From: Insolitispirillum peregrinum | Lineage (GTDB): Bacteria > Pseudomonadota > Alphaproteobacteria > Rhodospirillales > Rhodospirillaceae | DNA: 64,000 nucleotides | Assembly (NCBI RefSeq): GCF_042665255.1 | Contig: NZ_JBHTCD010000016.1 | Direction: 5' to 3' (one strand) | In this document: positions 51,281-58,369 of the stretch, piece after piece | Layout: each line of letters begins with the position of its first letter | Position numbering within the stretch: the first letter of the stretch is position 1 | Translations under genes and position numbers: made by a program | Notes under the pieces: generated by a model | The model's input: only the letters and a program-made list of their open reading frames with translations | Told to the model about the DNA's origin: nothing | Database searches by the model: none

Positions 51281-52461
51281 GCGTCCTTGTAGCGGATCGA
51301 CACCTTGGCGGCGGCAGCACGAGCCGCAGCGCGGGCGTCTTCGACATCACCCTGCCGGGCCAGCGCCAGCGCCACCCCCATCCGGCGATAGGGGCGGGTG
51401 GTCGGTTTGTTGAACACCCGCAGGTCCAGATCAATGCCGTCGCTGTCCGGGCGCAGAGCCTCGGCCACACCCTCCACCAAGAACTCGCTGGCATCACGAT
51501 CAGCCAGAATCACCGCCGAGGCACTGGGGCCGTGCAGGGTGATCGACGGAATCGGCAACCCCAGAATGGCGCGGGCGTGCAGGTCGAATTCGGTCAGGTT
51601 CTGCGAGATCAGCGTCACCATCCCGGTGTCATGCGGGCGTGGCGACAGTTCGGAAAAAATCACCTGATCGCCCATCACAAAGAATTCGACGCCAAACAGG
51701 CCATAACCGCCGAGGTTATCGACCACGGCTTTGGCCATCTCCTGCGCCGAGGCAATCGCAGCGGCGGACATGGCGGCCGGCTGCCAGCTTTCCTGATAGT
51801 CACCGCGTTCCTGACGGTGGCCGATCGGCGGGCAGAACACCACACCGTCACGGGTGCGGATGGTCAGCAGGGTAATTTCGTAGTCAAAGGGAATGAAGGC
51901 TTCGACGATCACCCGCTGGCGGTCGCCACGCATTCCGGCCACTGCATAGGCCCAGGCGGCATCGACCGCATCGGCGCTGCGCACGGTGCTCTGGCCCTTG
52001 CCCGACGACGACATCACCGGCTTGACCACGCACGGCAGGCCGACCTTGTCCACCGCCGCCCGCATTTCATCGAGGCTTTCGGCGTACAGATAGGTCGAGG
52101 TCAGCAGCCCCAGCTCGCTGGCGGCGACTTCGCGGATGCGGTCACGGTTCATGGTCATGATCGTTGCCCGCGCCGACGGCACCACGTTGAAGCCGCGATC
52201 CTCGAAATCCTTCAGGACTTCGGTGCGGATGGCCTCGACTTCGGGCACGATCAGGTCGGGCTGATGCTTGTCGATGGCAGCGGCAAGGGCATCAGCATCC
52301 AGCATCGAAAACACTTCGGCTTCGTCAGCCACCTGCATCGCCGGAGCCTGCGGATAGGCATCGCAGGCAATCACATGCGCCCCCAGGCGCTTGGCCGAAA
52401 TCACAAACTCGCGTCCCAGTTCCCCGGATCCCAGCAGCAGAATTTTTGCAGTAGCGCCCAT
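51277..52461 (-). CDS. purT: Formate-dependent phosphoribosylglycinamide formyltransferase
   Basis: A 394-residue ATP-grasp enzyme making formyl-GAR from GAR, formate and ATP. Seen are ILLLGSGELGREFVISAKRLG (N-terminal), VVKPVMSSSGKGQSTV (ATP-grasp loop), YEITLLTIR, GLFGVEFFVMGDQVIFSELSPRPHDTG (metal/ATP), and YRRMGVALA near the end. I chose MGATAKIL (ATG 52461) with GGGAGA upstream. It duplicates the purN reaction with a different one-carbon donor, useful when formate is plentiful. Confidence 0.97.
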   Translation of the reverse strand: MGATAKILLLGSGELGREFVISAKRLGAHVIACDAYPQAPAMQVADEAEVFSMLDADALAAAIDKHQPDLIVPEVEAIRTEVLKDFEDRGFNVVPSARATIMTMNRDRIREVAASELGLLTSTYLYAESLDEMRAAVDKVGLPCVVKPVMSSSGKGQSTVRSADAVDAAWAYAVAGMRGDRQRVIVEAFIPFDYEITLLTIRTRDGVVFCPPIGHRQERGDYQESWQPAAMSAAAIASAQEMAKAVVDNLGGYGLFGVEFFVMGDQVIFSELSPRPHDTGMVTLISQNLTEFDLHARAILGLPIPSITLHGPSASAVILADRDASEFLVEGVAEALRPDSDGIDLDLRVFNKPTTRPYRRMGVALALARQGDVEDARAAARAAAAKVSIRYKDA

Positions 52462-53262
52462 GACCAGCCGTCTCCCACGCTCAGGTGTCTCTGTCTGCTG
52501 TCTTATAGCAACAGCCCCGGCCTGTGGTCGAACGCAATTTATCGTGGACCACGCTCTGCCATCATCGCCGGATGGGTCCGGGAGCGCGGGACGGTCCTCC
52601 CCACCGGGCAAAAAGAGTGAGGCCACAGGCGACACCGTGCCGGAAAGCCTCACCAGGTGTGCTCTTGAATACGGGAAGAACGCATCAGGGATCATCCCTG
52701 CCCAACCATCCTGCAGCAGACCGCGCTTGCGGTTGGTGACAGCAGAATGTCGTGGAATAACGGCGGCCGGAAGCTCCTTGGTGGTTGTAATACGGCAGAA
52801 TTGTAAATGTACGACAAGGAGTATCCGGCTGCGGTGATCCATCCGCCCCCGGCTAACCCATTTTGATAAAACACATATGATCTGGCGGGCTCTCTGCCCT
52901 GCGCTGTCCCCAAGGATTATCTATCAACCTCGTCATATGTCCCACAGGACACAAAGAGGCAGAAGGCATGAGTCTATCATACCTTCGTAATATACAGACT
53001 CTTTCAGGCGATCCTGTTCAACATTGTGCATCTGTTTTATGCATGTAGTCCGTCCTGTCGGACCACAAGTATCACTTTGCTTTAAAACAAAATCTTCCGT
53101 TGGAAGGGAGGATGGCAACAGGGAGAACCCGCAGCCAGCCCGTTTTCAGGGCATGATCAGCCTATTCTTTGGGCGGATGATCCGTGCCATGCTTGATCAG
53201 GCAATACGGATGAATACAGCCATTTCAACGCACTGCGTTCCGGTTGGGCGGTCAGCAGGAAG
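52462..53262. other. Long intergenic region upstream of the ammonium transporter
   Basis: About 800 bp with no convincing gene; open frames here lack family features and codon bias. The left part carries the purT promoter. The stretch from about 52860 to 53110 is AT-richer, with a small hairpin GTCCG/CGGAC at 53049-53064. It may hold regulator sites or a small RNA, but nothing was recognised. Confidence 0.4.
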
Positions 53263-53278
53263 TGGCCCCTGTCTTGCT
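53263..53278 (+). promoter_or_regulatory. Sigma-54 (-24/-12) promoter of the ammonium transporter
   Basis: TGGCCCCTGTCTTGCT fits TGGCACG-N4-TTGCW with the -24 GG and -12 GC at the correct spacing. It lies about 60 bp before the transporter gene. Amt genes are commonly NtrC/sigma-54 controlled. I did not find a clear NtrC box. Confidence 0.7.
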
Positions 53279-53327
53279 AAGGATTTGGCTTCAAAATCGT
53301 TGAAAATCAATTGCTTAACAAAGAGGC

Positions 53328-54557
53328 ATGCCTAAAATGAATGCAGGGCTGGACGTCTTTTACCTGCTGATCGGGGCCGCCATGGTCCTTGCGATGCACG
53401 CAGGATTCGCCTTCCTCGAAGCCGGAACCGTCCGGTCGAAGAATCAGGTCAACGCGCTGGTGAAGATTCTCGCCGATCTCGGCATCTCGACGCTGGCCTA
53501 TCTGATTGTCGGCTACACCGTTGCTTATGGTGTGACCTTTTTCCACAGCGCCGCCGTCCTGTCCGGCAAGGCGGGCATCGACGGCGCAATGGGGGCGCAG
53601 GGCATCGATCTGGTGCGCTTTTTCTTCCTGCTGATGTTTGCCGCCGCCATTCCGGCGATCATCTCGGGCGGCATCGCCGAACGCGCCCGCTTTGTGCCGC
53701 AACTGATGGCCACCGCCATTCTGGTCGGGCTGGTCTATCCGTTCTTTGAAGGCATCGTCTGGGGCAACCATTTCGGCATTCAGGACTGGCTGAAAGACGC
53801 CTTTGGCGCGCCGTTCCACGATTTCGCCGGGTCCATCGTCGTCCATGCCGTCGGTGGCTGGCTGGCACTGGGGGCCGTCCATCACCTCGGCCCCCGCATG
53901 GGCCGCTACAGCCGCGATGGCCGTCTGATGGGGGTGCCGCCGTCCAACATTCCCTATCTGGCGCTGGGGTCATGGATCCTGATCGTTGGCTGGTTCGGCT
54001 TTAACGTCATGTCCAGCCAGAACACCGCCACCGCCTCGGGGCTGGTGGCGATGAACTCGCTGATGGCGATGGTCGGCGGCATGCTGACCGCGCTGGTGGT
54101 TGGCCGCAACGATCCGGGCTTTACCCACAACGGCGCGCTGGCCGGGCTGGTGGCGGTCTGCGCCGGTTCGGATGTCATGCATCCGCTGGGGGCGCTGGTG
54201 GTTGGCTGCGCGGCGGGGGCGCTGTTCGTCTGGGGCTTTGACCGCTGTCAGAAAGACTGGAAGCTGGATGATGTGCTGGGCGTGTGGCCGTTACACGGCC
54301 TGTGCGGCCTGCTGGGTGGCATTCTGGCTGGGGTGTTCGGCCTCGAAGCCCTCGGCGGCATGGGCGGCGTCAGTCCGTGGTCGCAACTGATCGGCTCGCT
54401 GGCCGGGGTCAGCTATGCCGGAGCGATGGGCTTTGTGGTCTATGGCCTGCTGAAACGGGCCGTCGGCATTCGCCTGTCGCAGGAAGAAGAACACCGTGGC
54501 GCCGATCTGTCGATCCACCAGATCACTGCCACCCCGGAACAGGACATGGCCCCGTAA
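53328..54557 (+). CDS. amtB: Ammonium transporter (Amt family)
   Basis: A 409-residue inner-membrane channel with about eleven helices. Seen are GFAFLEAGTVRSKNQVNAL (Amt N-terminal half), PFFEGIVWG, HDFAGSIVVHAVGGWLALG (twin-His pore, first His) and FTHNGALAGLVAVCAGSDVMHPLGAL (second His region). There is no signal peptide. ATG 53337 (MNAGLDVF) has better spacing from AAGAGG (53321-53326) than ATG 53328. No glnK lies beside it, which is unusual for amtB. Confidence 0.92.
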   Translation: MPKMNAGLDVFYLLIGAAMVLAMHAGFAFLEAGTVRSKNQVNALVKILADLGISTLAYLIVGYTVAYGVTFFHSAAVLSGKAGIDGAMGAQGIDLVRFFFLLMFAAAIPAIISGGIAERARFVPQLMATAILVGLVYPFFEGIVWGNHFGIQDWLKDAFGAPFHDFAGSIVVHAVGGWLALGAVHHLGPRMGRYSRDGRLMGVPPSNIPYLALGSWILIVGWFGFNVMSSQNTATASGLVAMNSLMAMVGGMLTALVVGRNDPGFTHNGALAGLVAVCAGSDVMHPLGALVVGCAAGALFVWGFDRCQKDWKLDDVLGVWPLHGLCGLLGGILAGVFGLEALGGMGGVSPWSQLIGSLAGVSYAGAMGFVVYGLLKRAVGIRLSQEEEHRGADLSIHQITATPEQDMAP

Positions 54558-54588
54558 CCAGGGCCCCATAAACAGGGCCATCTCCCCG

Positions 54589-55569
54589 TTAAGCGCGGTA
54601 GCGCAACGTCGGCAGACGCTGTTGGGGCGGCATGTCCTGCACCTGCCCCAACAGCTCGGTCAGAAAGGCCCGCTCGGCGCGGTTATAGCGCCCCTGCGGG
54701 TTCCACACGATATGCACGTCGATCGGGGCAATGCCTTCATCTGGTGGCAAGGGCCACAGATGGCCCTCGGCGACATCCTGCGCGGCGATATGTTCGGGCA
54801 GCGGGCCAATACCCAGACCACAGACAATCAGGCGGCGGATTTCCTCCAGATTGGCCGATGAGCCCACCACCCGCCCGGCAAAGCCTTCGCGGGCGCGGAA
54901 CAAGGCCAGCGGTGACAGCGCGCCATCAATCTGGTCGGAGGTAAACGAGACGAAATTCTCGTGGCGCAATTCCGCAATGTCGATCCCCGTCCTGCCGAAC
55001 AGCCGGTGATCGGGGCCGCAATACAGGCGGTAGGTCTGATGGATGAACACTTCGCTGGTCAGCCCCGGAATCGGCTCGCGCAGCAGGCAAATCCCCAGCG
55101 TCCCCACCCGCTGCTGCAAGGCCACATGCACATCCGCCGAGGCCATGATGTCGATGCGGAATGTCACCTGCGGATGGCGCTGGTGGAACAGCCGCAACAG
55201 GTCATCCAGCAACGCCGTCTGGATGCGGCTGGTCATCAGGATGCGTACATGCCCTGATATGTCATCCTGCACATCGCGGATCAGCGCGCCAAAGCGCGAT
55301 ATGGCGCCATAGACCTCCACCACCTCGGAAAACAGCACTTCACCCGCAGCGGTAACGCGGAACGTGCCGCCGCCGCGCTCGATCAACTGCCGCCCCAGCC
55401 GCTCCTCCAACCGCTTCAGCGCCAGGCTGACCGCAGGCTGCGTCAGGTACAGCCGGGCGGCGGCGGCGGTGATTCCCCCTTCCTGCACGATCACCATGAA
55501 GGTCCGCAACAGGTTCCAGTCGAGATCCTGCGTCAGGCGGTCAAGGGCGCGCTGATCTTCGCTTGGCAT
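54589..55569 (-). CDS. LysR-type transcriptional regulator
   Basis: A 326-residue regulator. The helix-turn-helix is GITAAAARLYLTQPAVSLALKRLEERLG (residues ~33-60), with a C-terminal ligand domain. It is convergent with the ammonium transporter and divergent from the conjugation genes. It may belong to the chromosome or mark the left side of the element; its target is not evident. This subgroup resembles regulators of nitrogen or aromatic metabolism. Confidence 0.88.
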   Translation of the reverse strand: MPSEDQRALDRLTQDLDWNLLRTFMVIVQEGGITAAAARLYLTQPAVSLALKRLEERLGRQLIERGGGTFRVTAAGEVLFSEVVEVYGAISRFGALIRDVQDDISGHVRILMTSRIQTALLDDLLRLFHQRHPQVTFRIDIMASADVHVALQQRVGTLGICLLREPIPGLTSEVFIHQTYRLYCGPDHRLFGRTGIDIAELRHENFVSFTSDQIDGALSPLALFRAREGFAGRVVGSSANLEEIRRLIVCGLGIGPLPEHIAAQDVAEGHLWPLPPDEGIAPIDVHIVWNPQGRYNRAERAFLTELLGQVQDMPPQQRLPTLRYRA

Positions 55570-55608
55570 GGGGGAACTCCTTTAGAGCGTAGCGGATAAA
55601 ACAACATT

Positions 55609-55644
55609 CCCCGAGTCTTGAGTATAAATTTCAAGACATTGGGG
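55609..55644. promoter_or_regulatory. Inverted repeat upstream of the TraK-like gene
   Basis: CCCCGAGTCTTGA and the complement of TTCAAGACATTGGGG form an imperfect inverted repeat (TCTTGA/TCAAGA and CCCC/GGGG arms) with an AT-rich centre GTATAAAT. It lies 10 bp before the TraK-like start. It could be an operator of the transfer operon or part of an oriT; in RP4 the oriT lies directly before traK. Confidence 0.5.
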
Positions 55645-55654
55645 ACGATCATAC

Positions 55655-56161
55655 ATGTCGCTGGGTTGGGGACAAGGAAAAATTGAAGTCATAAAGCGGA
55701 AGCGGGAAATCCTTGATTTCCTCGCTTCCGGTATGACTGAGAGTGCCATTTTCCGTCTCCTCCAGGCGCAAGGCCTGAAAGGTCATAAAGCTACCTTTCA
55801 TCGTGCCCTCAAAAAAATGAGGGCAGAGGCCCTCCCGGCCCCTGCCGGTGTAGACGACGCTCCCCATTCACAGACAGCCCGGACACGGGCGGCGAAAGTG
55901 CCGCGTCCTGTCGCGCTGCCTGCTCCATCTGCTCCATCAAATTCTACACTGCCATCCTCTGCCGGTTCTGTACCGGCGGAGAATTCGGCTTTGCCTGCTG
56001 GTGACTTTGTGGTGCCGCTTTCTGAGCCTGCACCCAGTCCAGCTAATCCGGCTCCTGATCCGGCCCAACTCCCCCCGCGTGCGCACAGCAGTCTTGAAGC
56101 CGCCTCGGCTGGCTTCCAGCGCCGCACGTTTAGCGACAACGATCTCCTCGGAGGATCTTGA
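55655..56161 (+). CDS. TraK-like conjugal transfer protein
   Basis: A 168-residue protein. The N-terminal half (REILDFLASGMTESAIFRLLQAQG, residues ~17-40) is a predicted helix-turn-helix-like DNA-binding segment similar in length and placement to TraK of IncP plasmids, which binds oriT. The second half is Pro/Ala/Ser-rich and probably disordered. The match to TraK rests mainly on synteny with the TraL-like gene that follows (TGATG junction). Confidence 0.6.
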   Translation: MSLGWGQGKIEVIKRKREILDFLASGMTESAIFRLLQAQGLKGHKATFHRALKKMRAEALPAPAGVDDAPHSQTARTRAAKVPRPVALPAPSAPSNSTLPSSAGSVPAENSALPAGDFVVPLSEPAPSPANPAPDPAQLPPRAHSSLEAASAGFQRRTFSDNDLLGGS

Positions 56162-56892
56162 TGATTTTCGATATTACCATCACTGAAAAAGGTGGCGTTG
56201 GCAAGACCGTGGTAACGGCACTGCGGGCCCAGCACTATCTGGAACGCGGCAGCCGTATCATCGGCATTGATACCGATCCCTCGAACCCCGGCTTTTCGAC
56301 CTACACCGGCCTGCCGGTGCAGATTTTGCCGATTTGCGAAGAGGGGACGAACAAGATTGTCCCGCGCAAGTTCGACGAGCTGGTCAGCATGAGCGAAACT
56401 GCTGATGCTGACTATATGGTGGTGGACGTTGGCACCTCCAACATGTTGGGATTGTTGGATTATCTGACGGAAAACAGCACCGTCGAACTGCTTGGGGAGA
56501 TGGGGCACACGGTGCGGTTCCACTCCGTCATTCGGGGCGCGAGCGACCTCAAGGAAACGCTCGGACAATTTGCGACCTTGTGCGAGGCATGGCCGGAAGT
56601 CGCAAAAGTCGTCTGGCTGAACTCGCAAATTGGCCCCATCCAGTACGAAGGAAAGTCCTTCGAGGATTTGCCGGTTTACAGCCGCTATATCGGCCAAATC
56701 CACGGGATTATCAAAATCCCTTTCCTCGACCAAACCACCTTTGGCGCTGATTTTGCCCGCCTGCTGACCCGGCGCGAAACTTTCGCGCAGGCTCTGGATT
56801 TGCAGGCGTCCACCTGGCCCATCGTGCAGCGGCACCGGCTCAAGAAGATCTGGAAGGATCTTAACGACCAGATGTCACAGGCCAACCTGTGA
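56161..56892 (+). CDS. TraL-like ParA-family ATPase of conjugal transfer
   Basis: A 243-residue P-loop protein. EKGGVGKTVVTALRAQHYLE is the deviant Walker A at residues ~9-28, and GIDTDPSNPGF follows. LLGEMGHTVRFHSVIRGASDLKETLGQF and IGPIQYEGKSFEDL correspond closely to stretches of RP4 TraL (a 241-residue protein of the tra1 region). It is distinct from partition ParA because no ParB is adjacent. ATG 56161 has GGAGGA at 56149-56154. The stop overlaps the next gene (TGATG). Confidence 0.75.
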   Translation: MIFDITITEKGGVGKTVVTALRAQHYLERGSRIIGIDTDPSNPGFSTYTGLPVQILPICEEGTNKIVPRKFDELVSMSETADADYMVVDVGTSNMLGLLDYLTENSTVELLGEMGHTVRFHSVIRGASDLKETLGQFATLCEAWPEVAKVVWLNSQIGPIQYEGKSFEDLPVYSRYIGQIHGIIKIPFLDQTTFGADFARLLTRRETFAQALDLQASTWPIVQRHRLKKIWKDLNDQMSQANL

Positions 56893-57407
56893 TGGCCGGG
56901 CCAATTGACTGGCTCAACGAAGACGAGGGGGCCGCAGGACCGGAACCGGAACTGCCTGTGCCACCACTTGCCGGTGCCGGTGAAAAGCCGGAGGCACCGG
57001 CAAGCGCGGCTTTGACGGTGGAAGAGGCGCGGGCGTTGCTGCTGCGGCTGCATGGCGTTGCGGTGCCCGAGGGTGATCCCCTGCTGATGATCGTGACCCT
57101 GTTTGCCCGTGTCTTGCAGGACTACGAAGCCCTGCTGGCGCGGCATGACAAGGACATGGCGGCAGCCATCGGCACCAGCGCCACGGCTGCGGCGAAGGCG
57201 GTCGATGAAAGCCTCGAAACCCTGAAAGACAAGACCGTGCGGGCCGGTATCAACGGCACGCTGGCCCTGGTCGAACGGCAAGGGGTGGCGGTCGAAAAGA
57301 CGATGGTCGCCATCCGCAAGGTCCGCACCAGCATTGCAGTGCTGACTGTCCTGACGTGGCTGGCGAGCGGCGTCTCCGTCACCCTTTTGTGGAGCATCCT
57401 CAAATGA
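56892..57407 (+). CDS. TraM-like membrane-anchored conjugal transfer protein
   Basis: A 171-residue protein. An acidic/proline-rich start is followed by a long helical region (residues ~50-145) and a single C-terminal membrane helix (IAVLTVLTWLASGVSVTLLWSIL). The same layout and place after TraL is found in TraM of IncP plasmids. Direct similarity is weak, so the assignment is by position and architecture. It overlaps the next gene by 4 bp (ATGA). Confidence 0.5.
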   Translation: MAGPIDWLNEDEGAAGPEPELPVPPLAGAGEKPEAPASAALTVEEARALLLRLHGVAVPEGDPLLMIVTLFARVLQDYEALLARHDKDMAAAIGTSATAAAKAVDESLETLKDKTVRAGINGTLALVERQGVAVEKTMVAIRKVRTSIAVLTVLTWLASGVSVTLLWSILK

Positions 57408-57703
57408 GCACCAGCACCCGCCCGATGCCGGAGGGCATGGCTATCGTCGGCATGAAGCTCGCCCTCTGGCGCGATACCCACGCCCCCCACATGGCCGATC
57501 ATGAGGTCATTGGCTATCTGGCCGACCTCGGGATGAAGGCGCATGAGGCGGCTCAGGCAGCGGCGGCCACCCCGTCCCCCGAACTCCCCCGGAACGCCCC
57601 TGAAGGGTGGTCTGCATGGCCCCTCTGGCGACGTGCCGTGGTGGTGGTGCCTGCCTGGCTGGGGGCCATTACAGGGCTGACCGCCCTGCTCCTGACCCGT
57701 TGA
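57404..57703 (+). CDS. Small membrane protein of the conjugation operon, unrecognised
   Basis: A 99-residue protein, start ATG 57404 overlapping the previous stop. The N-terminal two-thirds are hydrophilic (MKLALWRDTHAPHMADHEVIGYLADLG), then an Ala/Pro linker, then one hydrophobic C-terminal helix (RAVVVVPAWLGAITGLTALLL). The same soluble-head-plus-tail-anchor layout as the preceding gene suggests a paired function. I do not recognise the family. Confidence 0.65.
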   Translation: MSTSTRPMPEGMAIVGMKLALWRDTHAPHMADHEVIGYLADLGMKAHEAAQAAAATPSPELPRNAPEGWSAWPLWRRAVVVVPAWLGAITGLTALLLTR

Positions 57704-57741
57704 TTACTCGTTGAAACGAAACAAGGAACGGAACGAACACC

Positions 57742-58032
57742 ATGAACATCAAAAGCAAGATCACCCGTCTGGGGGCTTTGGCGATGGCTTTGGCCATGCC
57801 CAAACTGGCACTGGCAGCCGACTGGACCGAGCCTGCTACCGACATCATCGAAAATTTCACCGATGGCCTGCTGGAAATCGCCGTCCCGATCATCGGGCTG
57901 GTGATCATCGCCTACGGTATCTGGGGGGTGGTCACCACCAACCTCGAAGGCCGCAAGCTGTTCATCATTATCGCCGCTGGAGCCTTGATTTTTGCTGGTG
58001 GCTCCATCGCTGCCGTCTTCGGGGGTGGTTGA
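57742..58032 (+). CDS. VirB2/TrbC-type major pilin
   Basis: A 96-residue pro-pilin. A signal peptide (residues 1-25, ALA/AD cleavage) is followed by two hydrophobic helices separated by a short polar loop (EGRK), the standard VirB2/TrbC layout. It opens the type IV secretion gene series. virB3 follows 4 bp downstream. Confidence 0.88.
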   Translation: MNIKSKITRLGALAMALAMPKLALAADWTEPATDIIENFTDGLLEIAVPIIGLVIIAYGIWGVVTTNLEGRKLFIIIAAGALIFAGGSIAAVFGGG

Positions 58033-58036
58033 CGGC

Positions 58037-58369
58037 ATGAAGGCGAAGGCAGTCATTTTTGCGGCTCCGCAAATGCCCTCCCGGCTGTTTGATGTGTTGC
58101 CGGTGACGGTCTTTGGCACCTGGGCAGGGGCTACCATTGCGGTGTGCGCTGTCTTCATCTTCCTGAAGCTGGGCCTGCTGATCCTGCTGACCGGCTTTGT
58201 GATGCTGGTGGCTGGCTGCATCGCCAGCTACCGGGCAGGTCAGCGGGACAGCCACATCGAAACGGTGCAACCCCTGTCCCGTAAATTCTGGCGCAAGCAT
58301 CGCCGCCAGAGTGTCCGTTGTCTGCTGGCGGGAGGCACCCCGCCAGCACAACCGAGGAAGAAACAATGA
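58037..58369 (+). CDS. VirB3/TrbD-type T4SS inner-membrane protein
   Basis: A 110-residue protein. The N-terminal FAAPQMPSRLFDVLPVTVFG followed by two closely spaced hydrophobic segments (residues ~26-62) fits VirB3/TrbD. The C-terminal tail is basic. The stop overlaps virB4 by 4 bp, consistent with the usual VirB3-VirB4 partnership. Confidence 0.82.
   Translation: MKAKAVIFAAPQMPSRLFDVLPVTVFGTWAGATIAVCAVFIFLKLGLLILLTGFVMLVAGCIASYRAGQRDSHIETVQPLSRKFWRKHRRQSVRCLLAGGTPPAQPRKKQ

Noticed and set aside
53024..53335. 103-codon frame upstream of the ammonium transporter
   Set aside because: No family features, runs through the sigma-54 promoter match, and ends over the amt start.
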